Of a stretch of DNA of 64,000 nucleotides, positions 1 to 8,284 are shown in pieces. The first letter of the stretch is position 1; each line of letters starts with the position of its first letter. A program made the translations under genes and the position numbers. The DNA comes from Flagellimonas spongiicola (GTDB lineage Bacteria > Bacteroidota > Bacteroidia > Flavobacteriales > Flavobacteriaceae). The stretch is from positions 186,001 to 250,000 of the forward strand of contig NZ_JAMFMA010000001.1 in NCBI RefSeq assembly GCF_023502425.1, written 5' to 3'. The notes under the pieces were generated by a model. That model made no database searches, was not told the DNA's origin, and worked only from the letters and a program-made list of their open reading frames with translations.

Positions 1-1
1 T

Positions 2-298
2 TTATGTTTGTGATTTAATGATATGCTCTAACGCTTCAATGTGTTTTTTGAATGAAAGTTTACCCAGTTTGGTAGCTGAATAGCGGGTATTGGGTTTTTT
101 ACCGATAAAAGATTTCTCGATTTTGATATATGCTGCCTTTTCCAAAGTTTTGGTATGGCTCGCTAGGTTACCATCCGTAACATCCAACAATTCTTTCAAC
201 CGGTTAAAGTCTACCTCCTCATTGACCATAAGAATGGACATAATGCCCAATCGAATCCTATGGTCAAAAAGTTTATTGATATTGTCAATGATACCCAT
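2..298 (-). CDS. Winged-helix transcriptional regulator (HTH_34-like)
   Basis: A complete 98-aa protein with no signal peptide or membrane segment. The whole chain fits a single winged-helix DNA-binding domain of the ArsR/MarR-like HTH_34 type: an N-terminal helix (FDHRIRLGIMSIL), a helix-turn-helix around residues 30-55 with the motif DVTDGNLASHTKTLEKA, and a wing that includes NTRYSATKLG. Family knowledge says such small proteins bind operator DNA as dimers; no effector site is visible. Its ATG lies one base after the stop of the upstream membrane-protein gene, so the two are almost certainly co-transcribed. The target is unknown; it may be the operon's own promoter. Confidence 0.82.
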   Translation of the reverse strand: MGIIDNINKLFDHRIRLGIMSILMVNEEVDFNRLKELLDVTDGNLASHTKTLEKAAYIKIEKSFIGKKPNTRYSATKLGKLSFKKHIEALEHIIKSQT

Positions 299-299
299 G

Positions 300-905
300 C
301 TAAGCTTTCTCTTCCTTAAAGTAAATCAAACTTCCATAAATTATATGAAGCACACCAAATCCAAGCACCCAAAACCAGAAGCCGTAACCTGGAAAAGCTG
401 CGCAGATCAGACCTATGATTATTTCGGTATAGCCCAAGTATTTTATGTTGCCAATGGTATATTTTGAAGCGTTTACCAGGGCTAGGCCGTAAAAAATAAG
501 CATTAGCGAACCGGTAAGCCCGTAGTGTTGACTATTTAGTTTGATAAGTATATAGATCCCACCCGTTACCAATGGTATTAGGAAATTGATCAACAGTCTT
601 TTTGTGGTTTCATCCCAAACACTTTCGTTGTTACGTTTTGCTTTTCTGGAGGTAAGGAGGTATGCCGTAACAAAACTTAAAACGGCAACCGCTATCAGAA
701 TACCTACGATCATTCTAAAATTCCAACTGTGGAGAACCACATAATCACCTTTGGGCAAAAAGAACACGTAGGTAATGAGGGCACCAGATATGGCATAAAT
801 ACCTGCAAGAATCCCAGATAAACCACTTAAGGATATAAAACGTGAAGACCGGTTCATCAAATCCTTGATTTCGGTAATGTCTTCTAAGTATTTTTTTGAT
901 TCCAT
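300..905 (-). CDS. Multi-pass membrane protein coupled to winged-helix regulator
   Basis: A 201-aa protein with a short soluble N-terminus (MESKKYLEDITEIKDLMNRS) followed by about six hydrophobic segments, roughly at residues 25-50, 65-88, 105-122, 128-145, 152-170 and 174-195. It has no catalytic motif that I recognise. It is first in a two-gene unit with the winged-helix regulator just downstream (one base between them). In Bacteroidota, similar membrane proteins often sit beside HTH_34 regulators, which suggests a sensor or regulated partner; this is inference. An ATG start and a TAACTTTG -7-like element about 20 bases upstream support the annotated 5' end. Confidence 0.75.
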   Translation of the reverse strand: MESKKYLEDITEIKDLMNRSSRFISLSGLSGILAGIYAISGALITYVFFLPKGDYVVLHSWNFRMIVGILIAVAVLSFVTAYLLTSRKAKRNNESVWDETTKRLLINFLIPLVTGGIYILIKLNSQHYGLTGSLMLIFYGLALVNASKYTIGNIKYLGYTEIIIGLICAAFPGYGFWFWVLGFGVLHIIYGSLIYFKEEKA

Positions 906-925
906 ATTAAAAGTACTTTGAAATA

Positions 926-933
926 CAAAGTTA
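926..933 (-). promoter_or_regulatory. Putative -7 element of the membrane protein/regulator operon
   Basis: Read on the minus strand this is TAACTTTG, a perfect match to the Bacteroidota -7 consensus TAnnTTTG, 20 bases upstream of the ATG at 905. No clear TTG lies at the expected -33 position (the sequence there is TTTC), so only half of the promoter is recognisable. Confidence 0.45.
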
Positions 934-975
934 ATATTATTTTTTGAACTTGAAATACATGTGGCGGGTATTGGT

Positions 976-1959
976 TTATTTTTTCAAACGAAACCTTAAA
1001 ATAGGATTCTTATCTAAGTATAAGGTGATGTTCTCACCTGAAGTAATTGCTTCGGTTATTGCCAGTGTGGAGGTAAACACACGTCTGTTTATCTGACTTA
1101 CATTCAGTTTTCGAATCTTCCCTTTATTTCCTTTGGTATCTATACTGTAATTTAATTGTGACGTAATTGGGAATTGCTCAAAAACGAATTCAATCGCTTG
1201 GGAATCAGACTGTGAAAGCATTCCGGCAAAATTATCTTGTAAGACCACATTACTAGTAAAATAACCGGGAAGAAACATAGGTGAAATGTAAAATTCTTCC
1301 AATGTTGATTTGGTATCCAACAATTGCCATTTAGACTCTGCAGGAAAATGATCTTTGATGAATTCCTTGGGATTGGAATCAAAGTAATGCTCATTGATTT
1401 CCAAAGCAAAACCGCCGGGGATACCGCTCCAATTTACTGCTGCCCAGGTTGCATCCATTAACACCCATTCATTTTCGATTTTAACCGTGTTCCATGTATG
1501 GTTTTTATAAAGCGTTTCACCTTTGAGTTCCCGAATTTGATCCTTCACGATTCCTTTAATGATATGCGATTCCAATTCAAAAAGACTGCAAAGCTCATCC
1601 AGTAACATGGAATAATCGAAGCAGACTCCTCTTTTGTTGGCAAAAGCCTGGTTCATTTGAAGGTTTAAAGCCTTTTTTAGTTGTTTTTGCTTACCGCGTT
1701 CTGAATAGTAGATGATGGTTTTTCGTGGTCTGAACAATTCGTCCATTGTTTTACCATAAGTAATGTTTTGGGTAAGCCATACAAACGCGGCCCTCACTCG
1801 GTCAATGTCGGAATCAAAATCATTTTGAATGCGATAAGAGAGTTGTTCCAATTTCGTGAAAACCGGGTACTGAACTACTTTACTGTCTACATGCTCAAAT
1901 TGTTGTCCAAAACAGAAGCAGGATACCAAAAGCAAGAAGTAAAATGTTATTTTCGACAT
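976..1959 (-). CDS. Secreted transglutaminase-like domain protein
   Basis: A 327-aa protein with an N-terminal signal peptide (MSKITFYFLLLVSCFCFG, then QQ). The transglutaminase-like cysteine-protease fold is marked by the Cys of NKRGVCFDYSMLLDELC (C113), the His of KNHTWNTV (H154) and the Asp of WVLMDATW (D169), the usual Cys-His-Asp triad order. The N-terminal helical stretch DRVRAAFVWLTQNITY is typical of bacterial transglutaminase-core proteins. The C-terminal 130 residues look beta-rich and are unassigned. It probably acts in the periplasm as a peptidase or amidase on proteins or peptidoglycan-linked peptides; the substrate cannot be told. It is divergent from the DUF1801 gene. Confidence 0.82.
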   Translation of the reverse strand: MSKITFYFLLLVSCFCFGQQFEHVDSKVVQYPVFTKLEQLSYRIQNDFDSDIDRVRAAFVWLTQNITYGKTMDELFRPRKTIIYYSERGKQKQLKKALNLQMNQAFANKRGVCFDYSMLLDELCSLFELESHIIKGIVKDQIRELKGETLYKNHTWNTVKIENEWVLMDATWAAVNWSGIPGGFALEINEHYFDSNPKEFIKDHFPAESKWQLLDTKSTLEEFYISPMFLPGYFTSNVVLQDNFAGMLSQSDSQAIEFVFEQFPITSQLNYSIDTKGNKGKIRKLNVSQINRRVFTSTLAITEAITSGENITLYLDKNPILRFRLKK

Positions 1960-1979
1960 ACAAGCAATTTATCAAATAT

Positions 1980-2345
1980 ATGAATCCTGCTGAAAGCTAT
2001 ATTTTGGACCAAGTTGATCCTTTCAGGGAAATTTTGTTACAATTACAGGTATTGATAGAAAGTACCATACCAGAATTGGAATTGAAATTTAAATACAGGA
2101 TACCATTTTACTATTTGGAGGGCAAACCCTTTTGCTATTTGAATGTTCCTAAGAAGAAAACGTATGTGGATGTGGGATTTTGGAGTTCAGCGCATTTGAC
2201 CGTACACCAAGAACATATGGTGACAGAAGGCCGAAAAGTCATGAAATCCCTGCGCTATAAAATCCTTCAGGATATTGATGCAACTATTTTATGTGAAGTG
2301 CTTTTGGATGCAAAAGCTGTCAATCACCAAGGCTTTTGGAAATAA
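1980..2345 (+). CDS. DUF1801 domain-containing protein
   Basis: A cytoplasmic protein of 121 aa from the ATG at 1980. The longer reading from 1944 would run into the 5' end of the divergent transglutaminase gene, and the conserved part begins at MNPAESYILDQ, so the shorter start is preferred. The chain matches DUF1801/YdhG-like proteins: an N-terminal helix pair (DPFREILLQLQVLI), a central YRIPFYYLEGKPFCYL strand region and a following VDVGFW. The biochemical role of the family is not established. The stop codon abuts the kdsA stop, with convergent TAA and TTA touching at 2345/2346. Confidence 0.75.
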   Translation: MNPAESYILDQVDPFREILLQLQVLIESTIPELELKFKYRIPFYYLEGKPFCYLNVPKKKTYVDVGFWSSAHLTVHQEHMVTEGRKVMKSLRYKILQDIDATILCEVLLDAKAVNHQGFWK

Positions 2346-3164
2346 TTAAAGTTCCTGTACAACTTTCCTAATAGCAACCAAATCGGTTAACAATTTTTCA
2401 AGCAAACTTAGATCGAGCATGTTGGCACCATCGCTTTTGGCATTCTTTGGGTCAAAGTGGGTTTCCATAAACAGTCCATCTACACCTGCAGCAATGCCAG
2501 CACGAGACATCGTACCGATTAAGGCAGGTCTGCCCCCGGTTACACCAGATGACTGATTGGGTTGTTGCAGGCTGTGCGTAACGTCCAATACGACCGGTGC
2601 AAATTGTTTCATGGTTGGTATTCCACGGAAATCCACCACCATATCCTGATAACCGAACATTGTGCCGCGATCGGTTATCCATGCCTTATCGCTACCAGAA
2701 TCTGTTACTTTTCGCACAGCATGTTGCATGCTTTCAGGACTCATAAACTGTCCCTTTTTTAAGTTGACGACCTTACCTGTATTTGCGGCGGCAACAACTA
2801 AATCGGTTTGTCGCACTAAAAAAGCTGGTATTTGAAGTACATCCACATATTCCGCCGCTTTTTCAGCATCCGAAACTTCATGGATATCCGTAACGGTAGG
2901 TACATTGAAGGTTTCGGAAACCTTTCTCAATATTTTGAGTGCCTTTTCATCGCCTATTCCAGTAAAGGAATCAATGCGGCTTCTATTGGCTTTTTTAAAA
3001 CTTCCTTTAAAAACATAGGGAATGGACAGCTTGTCTGTTATTTCGACAACACGTTCAGCAATACGTAATGCCATTTCTTCACCTTCAATGGCACATGGAC
3101 CGGCAAGAAGAAAAAAGTTATCATGGGTTGTATGTTTTATCTGTGGTATTACGTCTAATTGCAT
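2346..3164 (-). CDS. kdsA: 3-deoxy-8-phosphooctulonate synthase
   Basis: A 272-aa protein of full family length. KdsA condenses phosphoenolpyruvate with arabinose 5-phosphate to give Kdo-8-phosphate, the precursor of the LPS inner-core sugar, in the cytoplasm. Diagnostic motifs of the DAHP synthase/KdsA TIM barrel are FLLAGPCAIEGEEMALRIAE near residue 17, KGSFKKANRSRIDSFTGIG (substrate-binding KANRSS-like loop) and VLDVTHSLQQPNQSSGVTGG toward the C-terminus. The ATG at 3164 lies 17 bases from a TATTTTTG -7 element. It stands alone on this strand, convergent with the DUF1801 gene and divergent from the small outer-membrane-like gene. Confidence 0.97.
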   Translation of the reverse strand: MQLDVIPQIKHTTHDNFFLLAGPCAIEGEEMALRIAERVVEITDKLSIPYVFKGSFKKANRSRIDSFTGIGDEKALKILRKVSETFNVPTVTDIHEVSDAEKAAEYVDVLQIPAFLVRQTDLVVAAANTGKVVNLKKGQFMSPESMQHAVRKVTDSGSDKAWITDRGTMFGYQDMVVDFRGIPTMKQFAPVVLDVTHSLQQPNQSSGVTGGRPALIGTMSRAGIAAGVDGLFMETHFDPKNAKSDGANMLDLSLLEKLLTDLVAIRKVVQEL

Positions 3165-3180
3165 GCAAAATGATTTTGTG

Positions 3181-3188
3181 CAAAAATA
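3181..3188 (-). promoter_or_regulatory. Putative -7 element of kdsA
   Basis: On the minus strand this reads TATTTTTG (then C), matching TAnnTTTG, 16 bases ahead of the kdsA ATG. The only TTG nearby is 10 bases upstream, too close for a -33 element, so the -33 half is unresolved. Confidence 0.45.
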
Positions 3189-3234
3189 CTATTTTGATCA
3201 AGGAATAGTTCTAATGTTACCAAATTAACCTACA

Positions 3235-3792
3235 ATGAAACGATTTTTAATAGGTATCACTTTGCTCTCCAGCTTGGTTGCCCAAGCACAATTTGGCAGG
3301 AATTGCGAAGTGCGACAGTTTAAACTCAATGCTTTTAATCCTGGGATGGAATATGAAATGGCCACCGGGGTAAATAGTACTTTGGATATAAGGATTGCTT
3401 GGCAGATGGCCGTGGAACCAGCATCATCCGCACCAGTTGAAGATTACGATTTTTTTCCAGCCTTAACTATTCAAAATAGATACTATCATAATTTCAATGG
3501 ACGGCAACGAAGAGGACGAGATATTTATGGGAATTCCGGAAATTATTTGGCACCTACGGTTTCCGTATTCTCACCTGGTCAGCGCACCGTGGAAGGTAGG
3601 GTTGTGGAAGACCTTCATGGTGTTGGAGGCTTGGTTTATGGTGTACAACGCAGTTATGATTCAGGATTGAGTTTTTCCGTTGATGTTGGTGCAGGTTATT
3701 ACGTTGGTCCTTTTAAAGGTGATATTCTTCCGGTAGCCAATTTGAGTATTGGATGGATTATCAGTGAAAAAAGATGGTGTGTGGGACGCTAG
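3235..3792 (+). CDS. Small secreted, outer-membrane-like protein of unknown function
   Basis: A 185-aa protein with a clear signal peptide (MKRFLIGITLLSSLVAQAQ). The mature part is rich in alternating beta strands with aromatic residues (YEMATGVNSTLDIRIAWQM, ALTIQNRYYHNFNGR, GLSFSVDVGAGYYVGPF, VANLSIGWII), which fits a small 8-stranded outer-membrane barrel, although the C-terminal residue is Arg rather than Phe. I recognise no named family. An RGR-rich loop (NGRQRRGRDIYGNSG) is notable. It stands between divergent kdsA and the convergent LytT-type regulator, with only two bases to the latter's stop codon. Confidence 0.7.
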   Translation: MKRFLIGITLLSSLVAQAQFGRNCEVRQFKLNAFNPGMEYEMATGVNSTLDIRIAWQMAVEPASSAPVEDYDFFPALTIQNRYYHNFNGRQRRGRDIYGNSGNYLAPTVSVFSPGQRTVEGRVVEDLHGVGGLVYGVQRSYDSGLSFSVDVGAGYYVGPFKGDILPVANLSIGWIISEKRWCVGR

Positions 3793-3794
3793 AT

Positions 3795-4517
3795 TTATAG
3801 CGTTATACGTTTGATAGCTTCCATATAACCTCGACTTACACGCACGATCTGTCCATTTTCCATAGTAACATCATAACTTTTCCCATATTTGTTCAGCTCC
3901 TTTACCTTTTCCATATTGATTATTGAAGAACGATGTACACGTAGGAATAACTTTGGATTTAGTTTTTCTTCAAGGTCAGTAATGCCATAATTGCTCAGGT
4001 AAACCTGTGATTCTGTATGGATTTTGGAATAATCACCATAAGCCTCTATCCATATAATATCCTCACATTTGATTGTAATGAGTTTTTTATTGTGGTTTAC
4101 CAAAACACGATGAGGATAGGAAGGTTCTTCCATAAGAATGCTTTGTGCCAATGAACCCAATTTGTCGTTTTCGGTATTCAAACGTTCCACGGCCAGATTA
4201 AACCGATCTTTGGTATAGGGTTTGAGCAAATAATCCACGGCATGTACTTCAAAGGCTTTTAAAGCATACTCGTCATAAGCCGTGGAAAAGATGATCTTCG
4301 GAATTTCCTCCAGATGTTTAAGTACTTCAAAACCAGTTTTTCCAGGCATTTGAATGTCCAGAAATACCAAATCAGGTTTGAATTTATTGATCTCAGTGAT
4401 GGCATCCACGCCATTGTTAACCTCAGAAATCAAAACCAATTCAGGATAGTCCTCTAAATATTCCTTGATAAGAACTCTACCTGCCTTCTCATCGTCTGCA
4501 ATGATTACTTTTTTCAT
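3795..4517 (-). CDS. LytTR-family response regulator
   Basis: A 240-aa protein with two domains. Residues 1-120 form a receiver domain with the acidic pocket (IADDE at 6-10), phosphoacceptor D54 in LVFLDIQMPG, and the conserved Lys in LLKPYTKDRF. Residues 135-240 form a LytTR DNA-binding domain (LITIKCEDIIWIEAYGDYSK; LFLRVHRSSIINMEKV). The class binds direct repeats of about 9 bp as dimers. It is co-transcribed with, and overlaps by 4 bases (ATGA), the upstream histidine-kinase gene, its obvious partner. A likely target is the divergent TonB-type receptor at 5755 (inference from position and a repeat at 5669-5694). Confidence 0.94.
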   Translation of the reverse strand: MKKVIIADDEKAGRVLIKEYLEDYPELVLISEVNNGVDAITEINKFKPDLVFLDIQMPGKTGFEVLKHLEEIPKIIFSTAYDEYALKAFEVHAVDYLLKPYTKDRFNLAVERLNTENDKLGSLAQSILMEEPSYPHRVLVNHNKKLITIKCEDIIWIEAYGDYSKIHTESQVYLSNYGITDLEEKLNPKLFLRVHRSSIINMEKVKELNKYGKSYDVTMENGQIVRVSRGYMEAIKRITL

Positions 4518-5572
4518 AGTGCAAATCGAATTTTTAGCCCTTGTGGGTCATTGTCCAATACTTCCAATTGCGTCTGGTACATTTTCTGAAGTCGCAGTTT
4601 TGTATTTGTTAATCCAACACCTTTGTTAAATAGTGCTGTTTTGTCCTTTACGCCGATGCCAGTATCGGCAATCTCAAATTTTAATTTTTCCCCTTCCTTA
4701 AAAATACTGATGGAAATGGAACCGCCCTTAAGTGAGTTGGAAATGCCATGTTTCACGGAATTTTCTACCAATGGTTGTAAAAGCATAGGAGGGACTTGCT
4801 CTTTATAGATTTCCTCCGCAACATTGATTTCAATCTGTAGTCGTTCTTCAAACCGTGCCTTTTCCAGGTCTAGATACTTTTTTACAAAGTCTAATTCTTC
4901 CTCTAGGGTGACCAGTTCTTTTTTGGATGCCTTCAATTGGTATCGGAATAAATCAGCTAATGTAGCGATCAATTGCCTTGTTTTTTCCTGCTTGGCCGGC
5001 ACGGAAGCATTGATGGTATTGAACACATTATAGAGGAAGTGCGGATTTAATTGTGCTTTGATGGCAGCCAATTCACTCTTCAGGGCAGCTTGCTTCAATT
5101 CGCCTTCCAATTTCAACTTTCGTTGGTTCTCCTTATAATACTCATAAGCATGGAAGATCCCAAATTGAACCAAGTAGAATAAAGCAGGAATGTAAAGGTC
5201 CCATATTTGACCGGAACCCTCTAAATGAAACCAGCCTATGGCTTCACAAATGTCGTAATAGATATAACGTGCAGTGTAGATGAAAATGGGAAGGAAAATG
5301 AGATGTAAAGAAAGACGTTTCCAAAGTTTAATGCCTTTTAGTTTTACAAATACCAACCACCAAATAGGGATGGTGAACAATAGGAATATCCCATATTGGA
5401 GACCACCACCATCCACAAAAGCTTTAATTCCCAAAAGGGTAATAGGGGTGTCCGTCCAGTCAGCAGCGCTTAACCAAACCACCCAATGGTAGAAGAAGGA
5501 AGAAAATAAATAAAAAGCCAGCACAAAAAGGATCTCTCTAAAGGTTATGCCCCAAACCAATTTTTTGCTCAT
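4514..5572 (-). CDS. LytS-type membrane sensor histidine kinase
   Basis: From the ATG at 5572 the protein is 352 aa; a longer reading would need a TTG at 5602. Four hydrophobic segments occupy about residues 8-140, followed by a short coiled coil (KENQRKLKLEGELKQAALKSEL) and a His_kinase (PF06580) module with phosphoacceptor H178 in LNPHFLYNVFNTIN. The HATPase domain has the N box PLVENSVKHGI and G boxes ADTGIGVKD and GVGLTNTKLRL. It would phosphorylate the LytTR regulator encoded immediately downstream, whose ATG overlaps this stop codon (ATGA). No extracellular sensor domain is visible, so the stimulus is probably sensed by the membrane segments. Confidence 0.92.
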   Translation of the reverse strand: MSKKLVWGITFREILFVLAFYLFSSFFYHWVVWLSAADWTDTPITLLGIKAFVDGGGLQYGIFLLFTIPIWWLVFVKLKGIKLWKRLSLHLIFLPIFIYTARYIYYDICEAIGWFHLEGSGQIWDLYIPALFYLVQFGIFHAYEYYKENQRKLKLEGELKQAALKSELAAIKAQLNPHFLYNVFNTINASVPAKQEKTRQLIATLADLFRYQLKASKKELVTLEEELDFVKKYLDLEKARFEERLQIEINVAEEIYKEQVPPMLLQPLVENSVKHGISNSLKGGSISISIFKEGEKLKFEIADTGIGVKDKTALFNKGVGLTNTKLRLQKMYQTQLEVLDNDPQGLKIRFAL

Positions 5573-5668
5573 GATCAAATCTTTTTTGGAAGATAGGCAC
5601 AATACCCAGATCCATAAAATACCAGCAGACGAATGGTCCTATACGCCGACAGATGGACCTGCCCATTT

Positions 5669-5694
5669 ATCGGTCTATGGGTCAACTCATCGGT
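5669..5694. promoter_or_regulatory. Direct repeat in divergent promoter, possible LytTR operator
   Basis: ATCGGT occurs at 5669-5674 and again at 5689-5694, 20 bases apart start to start, close to two helical turns. A short inverted repeat, CCCAT (5662-5666) and ATGGG (5677-5681), overlaps the first copy. LytTR proteins bind paired direct repeats with about this spacing. The site lies between the sensor-kinase ATG (5572) and the receptor ATG (5755). Binding is inferred, not shown. Confidence 0.35.
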
Positions 5695-5754
5695 TTCCAC
5701 TTTTATAGCTGTAACGAAAAGGGAAATTTTGGGTATTAATTAAAATCGACTGTC

Positions 5755-8154
5755 ATGAAACTAGTAAAAACCTTAGTATTAATTCTTATTGTAACGGCTT
5801 CATATGGTCAAACCATTAAAGGTAAGGTTGTGTCCGAACTTGGAGAACCCATACCTTATGCAGCAGTGACTTTGAACGCTGTAGTGGATGGAGCACTTAT
5901 CAAGGCCTCCATAACTACTGAGGAAGGTACATTTGAAATCAATGGGATTTTTCCACCAGAATTCAATCTTAATATCTCTAGCATCGGCTATTCCGATTAT
6001 CAGCAAAAATTGGATAACAAAGAGAATATTCAGGATTTGGGAAGTATTACATTGGCAGATGCTGCAGAAAACCTGGAAGAAGTTACGGTGGTAGCTGAGA
6101 AACCTATGGTACAGGTTTTGGCGGATAAAACAGTTTTTAATGTGGAAAACACCATAAATGCTACGGGAACAAGCGCTTTTGAGTTGTTGAGAAAAGCTCC
6201 AGGAGTTATAGTTGATAATAATGGAGGTTTAATCGTTGAAGGCAAAACCGGTGTCCAAATCTTTATTGATGGAAAAGTGTCTGTACTACAAGGTGAGGAT
6301 TTGACCAATTATCTGGAAAGTCTTCAGGCAACGGATATCGATTCCGTGGAAATCATAACACAACCTTCCTCAAAATACGATGCCGCCGGAAATGCCGGTA
6401 TAATCAACATTAAATTAAAGAAAGATAAGAGTTTGGGAACCAATGGTACGTATACGTCTGGTTTGACAAGCGGGGATTTTGCACGATACAATTCCAGTAT
6501 AAACTTCAATAACAGGGGAAAGAAGGGCAACTTTTATGGAACCTACAGTAACCGGTTTGGAAAGAGTACGGGTTTCATCAATCTTTTCCGAACACAATCA
6601 GGTACCCAGTTTGACGACGAAACTACGAGCATCTATGACAGAAATAGCAACAACGTAAAGCTTGGTTATGACTATTATGTGAACGATAAGCATACCATAG
6701 GTGCCATTTTTAATGGAAACTTCAACAATAGCTTCAACACAAACGACACCAGAACCCCAATTCGTCCAGCGAACATAAGTTTGGTGGACAGTGTATTGGT
6801 AGCGTTGAACCAAACCGACAACACTTCGTACAATATCAATGCAAATTTGAATTATCGTTATGCAGATACTCTGGGCTATTCCGTAAATCTTGATTTGGAT
6901 TATGGAAAATATAATAGTGATAGAAATGCGTTTCAGCCAAACACCTATTTCAATGGTGATGAATCCCAGATTTTAACCCAGCGCATTACTTTTCAGGAAA
7001 CACCGATTGATATCGACATTGCTACATTTAAGGCCGATTATGAGCAAGATTTCTTAAAGGGAAAACTGGGTGTAGGAGTCAAATTCTCATATGTGAATAC
7101 GGATAATACCTTCAATTTCTTTAATCAAATTGATGGCGAAAATATTTTGGATGCCAATCAAAGCAATCAATTTGAATACACTGAAAATGTGAATGCCGCG
7201 TACGTGAACTACAACCGAAAATGGGGTAAATGGAATCTTCAAATGGGTGTTCGTATGGAGAATACCGATTCTGATGGTAGATTGGAAAGTACCCAGGCCA
7301 ACGAAAATGAACGCGTGGAACGTAACTACACGGATTTCTTCCCTTCAGGTGGATTAACTTACCAATTGAACCAAAAAAATCAGTTTGCTTTGACGTATAG
7401 CAAGCGGATTCAGCGACCCAATTACCAATCCTTAAACCCGTTTGAATTCAAGTTCAATGAATTGTCTTTTGGAAAAGGGAATCCTTTTTTACAGCCTCAG
7501 TATACGGACAATTTTAAGCTGTCTCACACTTTTAATTATCGCTTGACTACCTCCTTGGGCTATTCCTATATTTCTGATTTCTTTGCCCGAGTAACAGTGG
7601 CGGACGGGGAAAGCGCAAGTTTCCTAACCACTTTGAACGTTGCAGATCAGGAAGTCATTAATCTTGGTGTTTCCTATCCAAAAAAGATTGCTAATTGGTG
7701 GAATGTGTATTTAAGTGTCAATGCCTACATCAGTGATTATAAACCTACTAGTCCTGAATTTTTAGCTGTAAAACAAGAGACTTTAAGTTTTTATGCCCAA
7801 AACACCTTTACAATTTCCAAGGATTTTAAAATGGAGGTTTCAGGTTGGTATAGCTCTCCTTCCATATGGGGCGGAACCTACGAAACTCAGTCTTTGGGGT
7901 CTTTGAATGTTGCATTCCAGAAGAAATTCTTTGACAATAAGGTAACAGGTAGACTTGCATTCAATGATATTCTCTACACAATTCCTTGGCGTGGCACCAC
8001 ACAATTTGGAGACCTGTTTATTAATGGTACCGGAGGTAGTGATTCTAGACAAGTTGCATTTAGTTTCACCTATGATTTTGGTAGAAATGAGATTAAGAAA
8101 GCCAGAAAAAGAAAGACAGGTCTTGAAGATGAAAACAACCGAATTGGAAGTTAG
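5755..8154 (+). CDS. TonB-dependent receptor-like outer-membrane barrel with N-terminal carboxypeptidase-regulatory-like domain
   Basis: A 799-aa protein. After a signal peptide (MKLVKTLVLILIVTASYGQ) comes a carboxypeptidase-regulatory-like domain (about 20-105; GKVVSELGEPIPYAAVTLN), then a plug-like region (about 110-215; FELLRKAPGVIVDNNGG, IDSVEIITQPSSKYDAAGNAG), then an OMP_b-brl_3 (PF14905) type beta-barrel to the end. No strong TonB box is evident, and the C-terminus is a basic tail (KKARKRKTGLEDENNRIGS) beyond the last strand YDFGRNEI. The ligand is unknown. It is divergent from the LytS/LytT-type pair, a neighbourhood that suggests control by it. Confidence 0.88.
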   Translation: MKLVKTLVLILIVTASYGQTIKGKVVSELGEPIPYAAVTLNAVVDGALIKASITTEEGTFEINGIFPPEFNLNISSIGYSDYQQKLDNKENIQDLGSITLADAAENLEEVTVVAEKPMVQVLADKTVFNVENTINATGTSAFELLRKAPGVIVDNNGGLIVEGKTGVQIFIDGKVSVLQGEDLTNYLESLQATDIDSVEIITQPSSKYDAAGNAGIINIKLKKDKSLGTNGTYTSGLTSGDFARYNSSINFNNRGKKGNFYGTYSNRFGKSTGFINLFRTQSGTQFDDETTSIYDRNSNNVKLGYDYYVNDKHTIGAIFNGNFNNSFNTNDTRTPIRPANISLVDSVLVALNQTDNTSYNINANLNYRYADTLGYSVNLDLDYGKYNSDRNAFQPNTYFNGDESQILTQRITFQETPIDIDIATFKADYEQDFLKGKLGVGVKFSYVNTDNTFNFFNQIDGENILDANQSNQFEYTENVNAAYVNYNRKWGKWNLQMGVRMENTDSDGRLESTQANENERVERNYTDFFPSGGLTYQLNQKNQFALTYSKRIQRPNYQSLNPFEFKFNELSFGKGNPFLQPQYTDNFKLSHTFNYRLTTSLGYSYISDFFARVTVADGESASFLTTLNVADQEVINLGVSYPKKIANWWNVYLSVNAYISDYKPTSPEFLAVKQETLSFYAQNTFTISKDFKMEVSGWYSSPSIWGGTYETQSLGSLNVAFQKKFFDNKVTGRLAFNDILYTIPWRGTTQFGDLFINGTGGSDSRQVAFSFTYDFGRNEIKKARKRKTGLEDENNRIGS

Positions 8155-8257
8155 GACAGATAGATGAGGTATTTGTTAGAAATGGTTAACTGGAATACGC
8201 TCTAAATCAGGAAGATAAAAATAACATTTCCTTTAGGGTTCAAGTAGAAAATAGCAG

Positions 8258-8265
8258 TATCTTTG
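8258..8265 (+). promoter_or_regulatory. Putative -7 element of typA
   Basis: TATCTTTG (followed by C) matches TAnnTTTG and lies 19 bases before the typA ATG at 8285. There is no clean TTG at the -33 spacing. Confidence 0.5.
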
Positions 8266-8284
8266 CGGGCTTAAAATTCAGGTT

